DNA from: Woeseia sp.
Lineage (GTDB): Bacteria > Pseudomonadota > Gammaproteobacteria > Steroidobacterales > Woeseiaceae
DNA: 64,000 nt
Assembly (NCBI GenBank): GCA_021773015.1
Contig: JAJFKW010000004.1
Coordinates: forward strand, 372,001 to 436,000
Direction of reading: 5' to 3'
A program made the translations under genes and the position numbers. Position 1 is the first letter of the stretch; each line of letters begins with the position of its first letter. The notes below the pieces were generated by a model. That model had not been told where the DNA came from, ran no database searches, and saw only the letters and a program-made list of their open reading frames with translations. This document shows, piece by piece, positions 1 through 8,637 of this stretch.

Positions 1-1002
1 TCTAAGGATCTTGCGGGATTTGCCTGGTCATTTTTGGGATCGTACATCATGGTGCTTCCGGCGAGCGGCGATATGGAGGATCGCCTAATAGTACTGCGAC
101 ATGAGTTCACGCATACCCTTATGCGCTTCCGTGAGCACCGTTATCCAATGTGGTATCTCGAAGGTCTTGCTGAGATGACGACATCGATTGAAATTAGCAA
201 AGATCGAAAATTTTTTACGTATGGAAAACCCGTCAAACGTCTGTGGAATAAGTCTGCAATGACGGTTGATTGGAATGAGCTCATACAACCAGAGTTTGAC
301 GCACATGCATTGCGTTCCATCCGCTTGCGATCGTCTGCGTATTCACAAGCTTGGTTGTTGACACATTATTTAACGCTTGGTGAATCCCGCGGCAATACCG
401 AAAAAATAGATCGTTATTTTCAGGCGGTGGAGGATGGCCGTGCGGCGACCGAAACGTTTATTCACATATTCGGAAAATCGCCGGCAGACTTGTGGAAAGA
501 GACTCTGCGCCCGTACACCAAGCACCTGCTCAATGTCAGAAGGCCATTGATTGCGGATAATGTCGATCTCGAATTCTCAAAATCGGACCCGGGTAGCGCA
601 CGAATTGAGTGGGTTTTTAGGGTACTGCACGCGATTCGCGATACAGTATTTTTTGCGAATTCCGCCAATATTGAAATCGAATCGGCGACCGGAAGTTGGG
701 GATCTCTCGATCTTGAGGGCGCTTGCCCAGCAACGCACGAATTCAGCGTGGACGGGATGAACAAGCAATTTCGAATCGCCGACTATTACGTGAGATCGGA
801 TGGCGAATCCATGGACGGTCATTTTGCATATGAGCCAAATGCGGATAATAGTTATCGTCTAACCGCAATACCGCAAGAATACGTCGTCACCGAGGATACA
901 GATCTCAAGTTGAGTTTCGAAGATCTGGATACTATTTGCCTCAGCCAGTACGGCATTGGTGATGCCATTTGCTCTGGCACATTTCTTCGCTGTTACGAGT
1001 GA
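1..1002 (+). CDS. putative zinc metalloprotease of the gluzincin type, 5' end missing
   Basis: The reading frame is open from the first base, so the true start lies outside the window and only the last 333 codons are seen. The segment carries HEFTH (bases 100-114), a match to the HExxH zinc site, followed about 17 residues later by WYLEGLAE, whose glutamate fits the third zinc ligand of MA-clan gluzincins. This pattern is typical of DUF1570-like or 'peptidase MA' proteins. The C-terminal half (from about base 550) looks like a beta-rich domain without recognisable motifs and has several cysteines near the end. The export signal, if any, would be in the missing part. The gene ends 44 bases before the carboxypeptidase gene on the same strand. 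Protease activity is inferred from the motif only; substrate unknown. Confidence 0.6.
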   Translation, partial: SKDLAGFAWSFLGSYIMVLPASGDMEDRLIVLRHEFTHTLMRFREHRYPMWYLEGLAEMTTSIEISKDRKFFTYGKPVKRLWNKSAMTVDWNELIQPEFDAHALRSIRLRSSAYSQAWLLTHYLTLGESRGNTEKIDRYFQAVEDGRAATETFIHIFGKSPADLWKETLRPYTKHLLNVRRPLIADNVDLEFSKSDPGSARIEWVFRVLHAIRDTVFFANSANIEIESATGSWGSLDLEGACPATHEFSVDGMNKQFRIADYYVRSDGESMDGHFAYEPNADNSYRLTAIPQEYVVTEDTDLKLSFEDLDTICLSQYGIGDAICSGTFLRCYE

Positions 1003-1046
1003 CAGGCGCTACAATACGCGTTTTTGCCACTTCGCTTCGGGTTCCA

Positions 1047-2195
1047 ATGTCTCCTAGATCATTTAAACGTCTGTTATTTCTTGCCTTTTTGGTTTTGCCG
1101 GGACTTCAGTCCTATGCCCAAAATATGCCGACCCCATCACCGCCCATTATCGGTGCTAAGAGCTATCTCGTGTTAGATGCGAACTCTGGGTACGAGATTG
1201 CGTCGCTAGAGGCAGATTCACGACTAGCGCCAGCCAGCTTGACCAAGCTGATGACCGCTTATGCAGTTTTTCGAGCGTTGGACGAAAATCAGATCGCGCT
1301 AGACGATCAAGTCACGGTCAGCGAAAAAGCCTGGCGTACACCGGGATCTAGAATGTTTATTGAGGTAGGTAGTCGCGTCAGTGTACAAGACTTGCTGCTA
1401 GGCATGATCGTCCAATCTGGCAACGATGCGAGCGTTGCGATGGCAGAGCACGTGGCAGGAACCGAAGCTGTGTTTGCTGAAGTCATGAACCAATACGCGG
1501 CCGCCCTCGGCATGCTTTCCAGCAATTTCAGAAACAGCACCGGCTTGCCCGCAGAGAATCACTATTCTACTGCTCGCGATTTGGCGATATTGGCTCGTGC
1601 GATCGTCACCGAATTCCCCGAGTACTACAAATGGTACTCGGTTAAGGAATTCACCTATGGCGATATCAAGCAAACAAACAGAAATGCGCTGTTGTGGCGC
1701 GACTCCAGTGTCGATGGTATGAAAACAGGCCATACCGACGATGCTGGTTATTGTCTCGTGTCGTCCGCCAAACGTGGCGACATGCGTATCGTTTCTGTCG
1801 TACTGGGTACCGCGAGCGCAAAATCGAGAATCGACGGCAGTCAGTCGCTGCTAAATTTCGGCTTTCGATTTTTCGAGACACGACTGCTGTATCGGGCGGG
1901 CGAAAAAATTACCGATGCGAGAATCTGGAAAGCGCAGTATGAAACGACCGCTCTCGGCTTGGCCGACGACCTGTATGTCACTTTTCCGCGCGGCAGCTAC
2001 GAGCAGATTGAGTCGGCCGTCAATATGCCCGGCACCTTGTTGGCACCGGTCGCCGAAGGGCAACCCATTGCCGAACTGGTAGTCAACCTCAATGGCAATA
2101 ACCTAATAATGCAACCACTGCGCGCACTTACTGGAAATCCCAGCGGCTCGCTATGGCAGCGCAGCCGAGACAGCGTGAAACTTTGGTTCGAATAA
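1047..2195 (+). CDS. dacA: D-alanyl-D-alanine carboxypeptidase (PBP5/6 family, DacA/DacC)
   Basis: Penicillin-binding DD-carboxypeptidase that trims the terminal D-Ala from peptidoglycan pentapeptides in the periplasm. An ATG at 1047 gives a clean signal peptide (MSPRSFKRLLFLAFLV..., cleavage after about residue 25). The frame is open further upstream to 969, but that start would overlap the previous gene and bury the signal peptide. All three serine-penicillin-binding motifs are present: S64-L-T-K67, S124-G-N, and K226-T-G. The C-terminal third matches the PBP5_C beta domain, and the last residues (about LWQRSRDSVKLWFE) form the amphipathic helix that anchors such proteins to the inner membrane. 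At 382 residues it has the usual family length. It is followed after 10 bases by ybeD and then lipB, the order found in many gammaproteobacteria (dacA-ybeD-lipB). Confidence 0.93.
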   Translation: MSPRSFKRLLFLAFLVLPGLQSYAQNMPTPSPPIIGAKSYLVLDANSGYEIASLEADSRLAPASLTKLMTAYAVFRALDENQIALDDQVTVSEKAWRTPGSRMFIEVGSRVSVQDLLLGMIVQSGNDASVAMAEHVAGTEAVFAEVMNQYAAALGMLSSNFRNSTGLPAENHYSTARDLAILARAIVTEFPEYYKWYSVKEFTYGDIKQTNRNALLWRDSSVDGMKTGHTDDAGYCLVSSAKRGDMRIVSVVLGTASAKSRIDGSQSLLNFGFRFFETRLLYRAGEKITDARIWKAQYETTALGLADDLYVTFPRGSYEQIESAVNMPGTLLAPVAEGQPIAELVVNLNGNNLIMQPLRALTGNPSGSLWQRSRDSVKLWFE

Positions 2196-2205
2196 GTCGC
2201 AAACG

Positions 2206-2487
2206 ATGACCGACATCCCGCAGAGCGACGGCAACAAGCTTCTAGAATTCCCATGTAGCTTTCCTATCAAAGCAATGGGCAATGCTGGCGCAGACTTCAG
2301 AGAAACCGTTATCGAAATTGTTGCCAGGCATGCGGGCCTCATTAACGATGATGCCATTCGCAGCATGCCCAGTCGTAACGGCAAATTCATATCAATTACC
2401 GTTACGATTGATGCAACTAGCCAAGATCAGTTAGACGCGATATATCAGGACTTATCAGCGCACCACAATGTCATCGTCAGCCTTTGA
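2206..2487 (+). CDS. ybeD: DUF493 family protein YbeD
   Basis: A 93-residue protein with the DUF493 fold (ACT-like, small alpha/beta). It has the typical start with LLEFPCSFPIKAMG, then an acidic/aliphatic helix (DFRETVIEIVARHAG) and the RNGKFISITVTIDA strand. The family is almost always encoded between dacA and lipB, as here, and is thought to be a small regulatory protein, but its biochemical role is not established. Start codon ATG at 2206, 10 bases after the dacA stop. Its 3' end overlaps the longest possible lipB reading frame by 20 bases. Confidence 0.9.
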   Translation: MTDIPQSDGNKLLEFPCSFPIKAMGNAGADFRETVIEIVARHAGLINDDAIRSMPSRNGKFISITVTIDATSQDQLDAIYQDLSAHHNVIVSL

Positions 2488-2497
2488 GCAGCATGCA

Positions 2498-3169
2498 ATG
2501 ATCGCGACAAACGAATCTGTAGTTTTGCGGCAACTGGGGCTGCAGGAATATATACCACTATGGAAGGCAATGCAGCGCTTCACAGAGGTGCGCGATTCAC
2601 AATCAGCGGATGAGATTTGGTTTGCGGAACACCCACCGGTATTTACGCTTGGACTCAACGCGAGCAAAGAACACTTACTAGACCCTGGCAATATTCCGGT
2701 GGTGCAGATTGATCGTGGCGGTCAAGTAACCTATCACGGACCGGGCCAGCTGATGATTTACCCACTCATCGATCTCAAGCGAAGCGCTATCGGTGTTCGT
2801 TCCTTGGTGACTGCGCTGGAACAAACAATTGTCGACTTGCTTAAGCTGCATGACATAGCGGCGCTTGCACGATCAGATGCACCAGGTGTCTATGTAGAAG
2901 GGCAAAAAGTTGCGAGTGTTGGGCTACGTGTGCGGCGTGGCTGCAGCTTTCACGGAATGGCACTGAATATCTCCGTGGATGTTGCACCGTTCTTGAGAAT
3001 TAATCCGTGTGGTTTTAGCAACCTGGTTGTGACTAATCTACGCGGTCTCGGTATCGATACAGATAATGAAGAAATTACAGCAACCGTAAGCAAACTTTTG
3101 CTCATTAACCTGGGCTTTAACAATAGACGCATTCGCGAGTCACAGTCACTGCCTGCTATTGCCGCGTAA
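2498..3169 (+). CDS. lipB: octanoyl-[acyl-carrier-protein]:protein N-octanoyltransferase LipB
   Basis: Transfers octanoate from acyl carrier protein to lipoyl domains, including GcvH, which is encoded at 27 kb in this window. The LipB signature RGGQVTYHGPGQLMIYPLID is present. The catalytic lysine (GQKVAS, residue 137 from this start) and the catalytic cysteine (NPCGFSN, residue 171) sit at the spacing expected from the E. coli enzyme (Lys135/Cys169). I chose ATG 2498 because it gives the usual short leader before RQLGLQEY and begins just after ybeD. An alternative ATG at 2468 overlaps ybeD by 20 bases. The 3' end overlaps the convergent murU gene by 14 bases. The usual partner lipA is not next to it. 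Confidence 0.93.
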   Translation: MIATNESVVLRQLGLQEYIPLWKAMQRFTEVRDSQSADEIWFAEHPPVFTLGLNASKEHLLDPGNIPVVQIDRGGQVTYHGPGQLMIYPLIDLKRSAIGVRSLVTALEQTIVDLLKLHDIAALARSDAPGVYVEGQKVASVGLRVRRGCSFHGMALNISVDVAPFLRINPCGFSNLVVTNLRGLGIDTDNEEITATVSKLLLINLGFNNRRIRESQSLPAIAA

Positions 3170-3830
3170 ACGTCTCAAGCGCTGCGCAAACATCGGCCAG
3201 TCGCTCTGGCGTGCCGACGTCTTCCCATACGCCGGGCAACAAGGATCCCGATAATTCTCCGTTATCAGCCGCGATCTTCAACAATGGCCCGAGCGCCGCG
3301 CGCCCAGGCTTCAGCGATGCAAAAAATTCCGGGCGATAATAAGCAAATCCGCTAAACGTGTACTGTGGGTCGGTGGCGTTACGCACCATGCCGGCCTCCA
3401 GATTGAAATCACCTGAAGATTTGAAGCTGGGCGTTGGTACGAGTAGAAGATGCGCGTTTAACGCACTTTTCAGAGCAGGTCTAGTCAATGGGAAATCAGT
3501 GAATACGTCCGCGTTGAGCACCCAAAACGGATCGCTGCCCAGCATCGGAAGTGCTCGCCGGATGCCGCCAGCAGTTTCAAGTACATCACCATATTCGGGA
3601 CTGTAGGTAACTTGCAGTCCCCATCGCGATCCATCTGCAACATGTTCGACTATCTGCTCGCCGAGCCAATCTAGATTAATGACAACGCGCCGCACACCGA
3701 CTGCCGCCAAACGTGCCAACTGATAATCGAGCAAACTACGTCCAGCAACCTCAACTAGGGCTTTCGGGATACTGTCGGTAATCGGTCGTAGCCGCTCACC
3801 TCGACCGGCCGCCAAAATCATTGCATTCAC
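3156..3830 (-). CDS. murU: N-acetylmuramate alpha-1-phosphate uridylyltransferase MurU
   Basis: Nucleotidyltransferase of the peptidoglycan recycling route that joins UTP to MurNAc-1-phosphate, giving UDP-MurNAc and bypassing de novo MurA synthesis. The N-terminus holds the sugar-nucleotidyltransferase signature MILAAGRGERLRPITDSIPK, followed by VINLDWLGEQI and the metal-binding VLNADVFTDFP segment. Length 224 residues is normal. It overlaps amgK by four bases (ATGA), so the two are translationally coupled. Family knowledge from Pseudomonas: the AmgK-MurU route underlies intrinsic fosfomycin tolerance. Confidence 0.92.
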   Translation of the reverse strand: MNAMILAAGRGERLRPITDSIPKALVEVAGRSLLDYQLARLAAVGVRRVVINLDWLGEQIVEHVADGSRWGLQVTYSPEYGDVLETAGGIRRALPMLGSDPFWVLNADVFTDFPLTRPALKSALNAHLLLVPTPSFKSSGDFNLEAGMVRNATDPQYTFSGFAYYRPEFFASLKPGRAALGPLLKIAADNGELSGSLLPGVWEDVGTPERLADVCAALETFTRQ

Positions 3831-4849
3831 GGCATACTCGCGGAAAGTTGCGGAAGAACCTGTTGGCGAATTAGGTTTCCTAGGAACTGCAATTCCGAGT
3901 ACTTCGGTACAACGTCCAGAATGTAATTTAGCGTCCGTGGAATGTCTTGCATATACTCGGGCTTGTTATCTCGACGATTGAGCCGCGCAAATATTCCCGC
4001 CGCCTTTAGCTCTCTTTGAACACCCGTCAATTCGAAATGCCGCAAGAACTCTGCCTCACTGATGCTGGTTTCCTCGCTACCGTTACGGGCGTTGTAGAAG
4101 TACATCGCCCACTTTCGAATTTCGTCCTCTGGCCACGAGATATAACAATCCTTAAGTAGCGACACGAGGTCATAGGTATACGGCCCTGCTACGGCATCCT
4201 GAAAATCCAGAATTCCCGGATTGTGAGATTTTGAGAACATGAGATTTCTAGAATGGTAGTCACGGTGAACATAAACGCGGGGCTGCTCAAGCGCGTTCTT
4301 GATCAGCACGTCACATAGCGTTTGCCAGGATGCCTGCTCAGTATCTGTAAATTGCACATCAAGATGCCGTCGACAAAGCCAGTCGCTGAACAAAGATAAT
4401 TCGAATCTCAACAACTCTTCATCGTACTCGGGCAGCTTCTCCACGAATTTACTGCCATTAAATTGCAGCGTGACAAGCGCGTCAATCGCATCTAAATACA
4501 ATTCATCTGCCCGTGCCGGCTGTTCTTGCAGCAAACTCAAGTATTGAACGTCTCCCAAGTCACTTAGTAGCAAAAATCCCTGTGTGGCTTCTTCTGCGAG
4601 GACTCGCGGTGCATTGAGCTGCAGTTCTTGGAGATGTCGCGCCACCCGTACGAACGGCGCCGTATTTTCTTTCTCCGGTGGCGCATCCATGACAATGAAC
4701 GATTCCAACCCACGCTGGACTCTAAAATAACGCCGAAAGCTGGCGTCGTTGGAAGCCGGTGCCAATACAGCATCAGACAGATCCATTATTTCCTGCAGCC
4801 ACTCACGAATAGCTTGAACTCGAGGGTCTGCGATGCGGTCTGAAGTCAT
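3827..4849 (-). CDS. amgK: N-acetylmuramate/N-acetylglucosamine kinase AmgK
   Basis: Aminoglycoside-phosphotransferase-fold kinase that phosphorylates the anomeric position of MurNAc recovered from peptidoglycan turnover. Visible motifs are the N-lobe segment ASNDASFRRYFRV, the catalytic loop VHRDYHSRNLMF (Asp as base, Asn as metal ligand) and the second metal motif ILDFQDAVAGPYTYDLVS. Its 340 residues match the family. It is the first gene of the amgK-murU pair and shares a 141-base divergent promoter region with lptD. The order lptD / amgK-murU is common in pseudomonads and related gammaproteobacteria. Confidence 0.93.
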   Translation of the reverse strand: MTSDRIADPRVQAIREWLQEIMDLSDAVLAPASNDASFRRYFRVQRGLESFIVMDAPPEKENTAPFVRVARHLQELQLNAPRVLAEEATQGFLLLSDLGDVQYLSLLQEQPARADELYLDAIDALVTLQFNGSKFVEKLPEYDEELLRFELSLFSDWLCRRHLDVQFTDTEQASWQTLCDVLIKNALEQPRVYVHRDYHSRNLMFSKSHNPGILDFQDAVAGPYTYDLVSLLKDCYISWPEDEIRKWAMYFYNARNGSEETSISEAEFLRHFELTGVQRELKAAGIFARLNRRDNKPEYMQDIPRTLNYILDVVPKYSELQFLGNLIRQQVLPQLSASMP

Positions 4850-4892
4850 AATTTAGTGAACGACCGAGGTTACTGCGCGTTGAAGGGATACT

Positions 4893-4919
4893 GGAACTGT
4901 GCGAAGGTAACAAATCCGA
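4893..4919 (+). promoter_or_regulatory. putative sigma-E (RpoE) promoter for the lptD operon
   Basis: GGAACT (4893-4898) is followed, after a 16-base spacer, by TCCGA (4915-4919). Both elements and the spacing fit the sigma-E consensus (GGAACTT, about 16 bases, TCTGA-like). It lies about 70 bases upstream of the lptD start. In E. coli the lptD-surA operon is a known sigma-E target, which supports the reading. The -10 element has one mismatch to the consensus. Transcript ends were not measured. Confidence 0.55.
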
Positions 4920-4990
4920 ATAGCTGTTAACATCTTTTCCTCCTAACATCTTGTCCCAAATCACATTTATCAGATAGGTCCAGCCCGATT

Positions 4991-7204
4991 TTGCCCAAGA
5001 ATCTCGCTATCGGCGCCGCCCTGGCGCTGACACTTTTGCCGCTACTGACTGCCGCGCAGGAAAAATTTGTGTGCGCTATCAGCGATGACGCCTCGCTTGT
5101 ACCGGACGCGGCGCTGGTCTCAATTGGCAACGAGAATGATGAGATCGTGCGCTTTGAGGCGGGTGCGATCGACGCCAGAATGTCGCCAAGAATGAGCGCA
5201 TCAATGACCGGCGGCGTCACCGTCAGGCGTGGCAATAACCTGGCCGGCGCAGACTCTGCGGTTTACGATCCAAACGGACAGTCCCTCAAGCTAGATGGAA
5301 ATGTCCGTTACCAGGGGCCAAGCGCAGAAATCACCAGCAGCTCCGCGGAGTTCGCGTACGACACAGGACAAATACGCTTTGATGGTGCTGAATTTCTGTT
5401 GGGAAACAATCGATCTCGCGGCGCCGCTAAACAACTACATATCAGTCAAAGCGGTACGCTGACGCTTGACGATGTCAGTTACACGACGTGTCCGCCGGAA
5501 TCGAACGATTGGTTGCTGGAAGCCAGCGACATCAATATCGATACCAACAAGGGCGTTGGCACGGCGAAGAACGTCAAACTGCGCTTTCAGGGCATTCCCA
5601 TCTTGTACGCACCTTATTTGTCATTCCCGGTGGGTAACGCGAGAAAATCCGGCATTTTGACGCCGATCGTTGGCAGTGCCGGCCGCAGCGGTACCGAAGT
5701 TAGCGTGCCCTATTACTGGAATATTCGCGAAAATATTGACGCGACTGTTACACCACGCTGGCTATCCGACAGAGGCGTCCAGCTCGGCGGCGAGATGCGC
5801 TATCTAAGCCAGCGAAATTCAGGCGAGTTGTCATTTGAGGTTCTCGAGAACGATAGCCTGCTGGATACAAGTCGACATCTGATATCGCTGGACCACAGTA
5901 CGCATTATGAAAATGGCTTGCGCAACATTATCGAATTTCGTGAAGTCTCCGATTCACAGTACTTCGAAGATCTCGGCGGAACATTAAGCCTTTCCAGCAT
6001 CACGCACTTGGACCGCAAAGTACAAGTCGATTACTTTGGAGAAAACTGGACTTTTTTTGGTTTGATTCAAGATTTTCAAACGCTGGACGAAACAATCGCC
6101 CCGATCGACGAACCATATCAGCGAGTTCCGCAATTCCGCGCCAGCGTACGCTATCCCAAGCAGTGGTTGGGCTTGAGCCTCGGCGTTGACAGTGAGCTGG
6201 TCAATTTTGATCGCGATACTGGCGTTACTGGCTGGAGACTAGACCTTGCGCCTACCATTGAACTGCCGATCGAAAGAGCCGGCTGGTTCATAAAACCTGC
6301 TGCCGTACTTGAGCACACTCGTTACGACCTGTCGAACACGCAGGCAGGCGATGCTGATGATCCAACACGCACATTGCCTATCGCGAGCTTTGATGCCGGA
6401 CTGTTTCTGGAACGAACGCTAAACAGTGAAAGACACCTGGTACAAACAATCGAGCCGCGAGTTCTTTATGTCCATGTACCGTTTCGAGAGCAAAATGATC
6501 TGCCGGTTTTCGACACGATCATGCCCGACCTGAATCTCGTTCAACTGTATCGTAAGAACCGCTTTTTAGGCGTTGATCGAGTCGGCGATACGGACCAACT
6601 CAGCGTCGGCATCACCTCGCGAATACTAGATATTGATACTGGCGAAGAACTTGTGTCTGCGACGATTGGCCAGTCCAGATACCTGAGCGACCAGCGAGTG
6701 GTCTTGCCAGGTCAACTAGCTGAAACCAACAATTCCTCCGACTACATCGCCGAGGTCAGCTTTCTGCTTTATGACCATCTCAACTTCGATGTCGGCCATC
6801 AATGGGGTGACTCGGGACGCGGCACGACGCAATCGGAAGCGCGGCTGCAGTACCGGCCGCAAAATAACAAGATCTTGAATCTCGCCTACCGATTTCGTAG
6901 TGATTCACTTGAACAAGGAGACGTATCCGTTTCCTGGCCGCTTGCAAAAAATTGGAATTTTGTTGGACGTTACAACTATTCATTCCGCGACGAATCATCG
7001 TTGGAACAATTCTTTGGATTGGAATACGAGAGTTGCTGCTGGGGCCTCCGATTAGTGTCGCGACGTTACCTTTCAACGCGCGATGGAACAAGAGACAGCT
7101 CGTTTGCCCTGCAGCTTGTATTGAAGGGCATGACGAGCCTCGGAACCGCTGCAGATAAGCTCCTAGAACGTGGTATTCTTGGCTATTCCCCGAACATCAA
7201 CTAA
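4991..7204 (+). CDS. lptD: LPS-assembly protein LptD
   Basis: Outer-membrane beta-barrel that, with LptE, inserts lipopolysaccharide into the outer leaflet. The start is a TTG at 4991: it gives a good signal peptide (MPKNLAIGAALALTLLPLLT) and there is no ATG or GTG between it and the upstream in-frame stop at 4928. Order: signal peptide, OstA/LptA-like beta-jellyroll (about residues 45-200), then the barrel. The four disulfide cysteines of LptD are all present: C28, C167 and the adjacent pair C682-C683 near the C-terminus. Length 737 residues is usual. First gene of a run with surA, pdxA, rsmA, apaG and apaH, the same order as in E. coli. Confidence 0.95.
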   Translation: MPKNLAIGAALALTLLPLLTAAQEKFVCAISDDASLVPDAALVSIGNENDEIVRFEAGAIDARMSPRMSASMTGGVTVRRGNNLAGADSAVYDPNGQSLKLDGNVRYQGPSAEITSSSAEFAYDTGQIRFDGAEFLLGNNRSRGAAKQLHISQSGTLTLDDVSYTTCPPESNDWLLEASDINIDTNKGVGTAKNVKLRFQGIPILYAPYLSFPVGNARKSGILTPIVGSAGRSGTEVSVPYYWNIRENIDATVTPRWLSDRGVQLGGEMRYLSQRNSGELSFEVLENDSLLDTSRHLISLDHSTHYENGLRNIIEFREVSDSQYFEDLGGTLSLSSITHLDRKVQVDYFGENWTFFGLIQDFQTLDETIAPIDEPYQRVPQFRASVRYPKQWLGLSLGVDSELVNFDRDTGVTGWRLDLAPTIELPIERAGWFIKPAAVLEHTRYDLSNTQAGDADDPTRTLPIASFDAGLFLERTLNSERHLVQTIEPRVLYVHVPFREQNDLPVFDTIMPDLNLVQLYRKNRFLGVDRVGDTDQLSVGITSRILDIDTGEELVSATIGQSRYLSDQRVVLPGQLAETNNSSDYIAEVSFLLYDHLNFDVGHQWGDSGRGTTQSEARLQYRPQNNKILNLAYRFRSDSLEQGDVSVSWPLAKNWNFVGRYNYSFRDESSLEQFFGLEYESCCWGLRLVSRRYLSTRDGTRDSSFALQLVLKGMTSLGTAADKLLERGILGYSPNIN

Positions 7205-7246
7205 GCGTTTGCGAACTGTATGCGGGCGCGCTCGATTAACAATATT

Positions 7247-8581
7247 ATGAAAATATTCAAAGACTTACGAGTAATTATTCTGCTACTGGCAAGCGCACCT
7301 ATCGCCGCCCAAGATGTCGGACCGCCCGATAGCGCCGCGGACGAGAAAAAAGGCGCATCCAGCGGCTCGTTATTGGACGGCATTGCTGCCATCGTCAATG
7401 AAGGCGTCGTACTAAGCAGCGAGTTTCGCCGTCAGCTCAAGATGATCAAACAACGTGCCGAAGAAGGAAAAATTCCGCTGCCGCCAGCTAACATTCTCAA
7501 CGATCAAGTTCTCGAACGATTGGTTGTCGAAGAAGTTCAGCTGCAAAGAGCGCAACGAGTCGGCATCCAGATCTCCGATCAGATGCTCAATGACGCGATT
7601 GCCAATATCGCACAATCAAATGATATTGCATTTGAAGATCTTCCCGACATGCTGGCAAAGGACGGCATAAACTACGGTGACTATCGCTCAGAGATGCGCC
7701 GCCAATTGACGCTTGACCAACTCCGGCGCATTGACGTGATGGGACGCATTGCTGTTTCCGATCGCGAAATAACACAATGTCTGGCAGACATAGAAGACAA
7801 TATGGTGGTGAATTCGGAATACAATTTATCGCATATATTTTTGTCCGCACCGGATTCTGCTCCTAGCGACGAAATTGCGGCAGCTGAGAAAGAGATCAAC
7901 GATTTGTATGAACAACTGCAAGCTGGAGAGAGTTTTCCAGCGCTGGCGGCAAGGTATTCAAACGGCGAAACTGCGCTGCAGGGCGGCGCTCTCGGATGGT
8001 TAAAAGGCGAAGCGCTGCCGACACTGTTTTTCGACGTAATGGACCAACTGGAAATGGGCGATGTATCGAAACCTCTGCGAAATGTCAGCGGTTTTCATAT
8101 TGTCCGCGTCAATGAATTGCGTAGCGCAGTGCAACGGAGCGAAATTGAGCAAATTAAGGTACGCCATATCCTCATCCAACCGAACCAAATCATAGACGAC
8201 GCGACCGCCCAACAACGGCTGCAAGATGCCAAAGACCGAATTGAGGGCGGCGAAGAGTTTGGCGAAATCGCGAAGCTGCTTTCAGATGATCCAGGCTCCG
8301 CAAACGACGGCGGATCGATGGGTTGGACCGGCCCAGGAACGTTTGTGAAGGAATTCGAATCAGTCGCGAACCAGTCGGAAATTGGCGCAGTGTCGGATCC
8401 GTTTCGAAGCCAGTTTGGCTGGCACATTTTAGAGGTCGAGGAAAGACGTACATACGACAACACTGAGGACCTAAAGCAAAGCAATTGCGTTTTACGTATC
8501 CGCAACAGCAAGCTGGCGAGTGAAACGGAAATATGGAGCCGCAGGCTGCGCGATGAGGCGTACGTCGAGAAACGTATTTAG
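7247..8581 (+). CDS. surA: periplasmic peptidyl-prolyl isomerase / OMP chaperone SurA
   Basis: Chaperone that escorts outer-membrane proteins, LptD among them, through the periplasm. ATG 7247 is chosen over the in-frame ATG at 7220 because it places a short positive N-terminus directly before the signal peptide (MKIFKDLRVIILLLASAPIAA). Order: N-terminal SurA_N helical domain beginning at LLDGIAAIVNEGVVLSSE, first parvulin (PpiC) domain from about SEYNLSHIFLS to GFHIVRVNE, and second parvulin domain from VRHILIQPN to GWHILEVEE. The C-terminal helix completes the chaperone core. Separated from lptD by 42 bases. Confidence 0.95.
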   Translation: MKIFKDLRVIILLLASAPIAAQDVGPPDSAADEKKGASSGSLLDGIAAIVNEGVVLSSEFRRQLKMIKQRAEEGKIPLPPANILNDQVLERLVVEEVQLQRAQRVGIQISDQMLNDAIANIAQSNDIAFEDLPDMLAKDGINYGDYRSEMRRQLTLDQLRRIDVMGRIAVSDREITQCLADIEDNMVVNSEYNLSHIFLSAPDSAPSDEIAAAEKEINDLYEQLQAGESFPALAARYSNGETALQGGALGWLKGEALPTLFFDVMDQLEMGDVSKPLRNVSGFHIVRVNELRSAVQRSEIEQIKVRHILIQPNQIIDDATAQQRLQDAKDRIEGGEEFGEIAKLLSDDPGSANDGGSMGWTGPGTFVKEFESVANQSEIGAVSDPFRSQFGWHILEVEERRTYDNTEDLKQSNCVLRIRNSKLASETEIWSRRLRDEAYVEKRI

Positions 8582-8637
8582 GCTGCGTAGTAGTACATGG
8601 CACGTGGTCACGCGTGCCGACCGCTGACCAGTGAATA

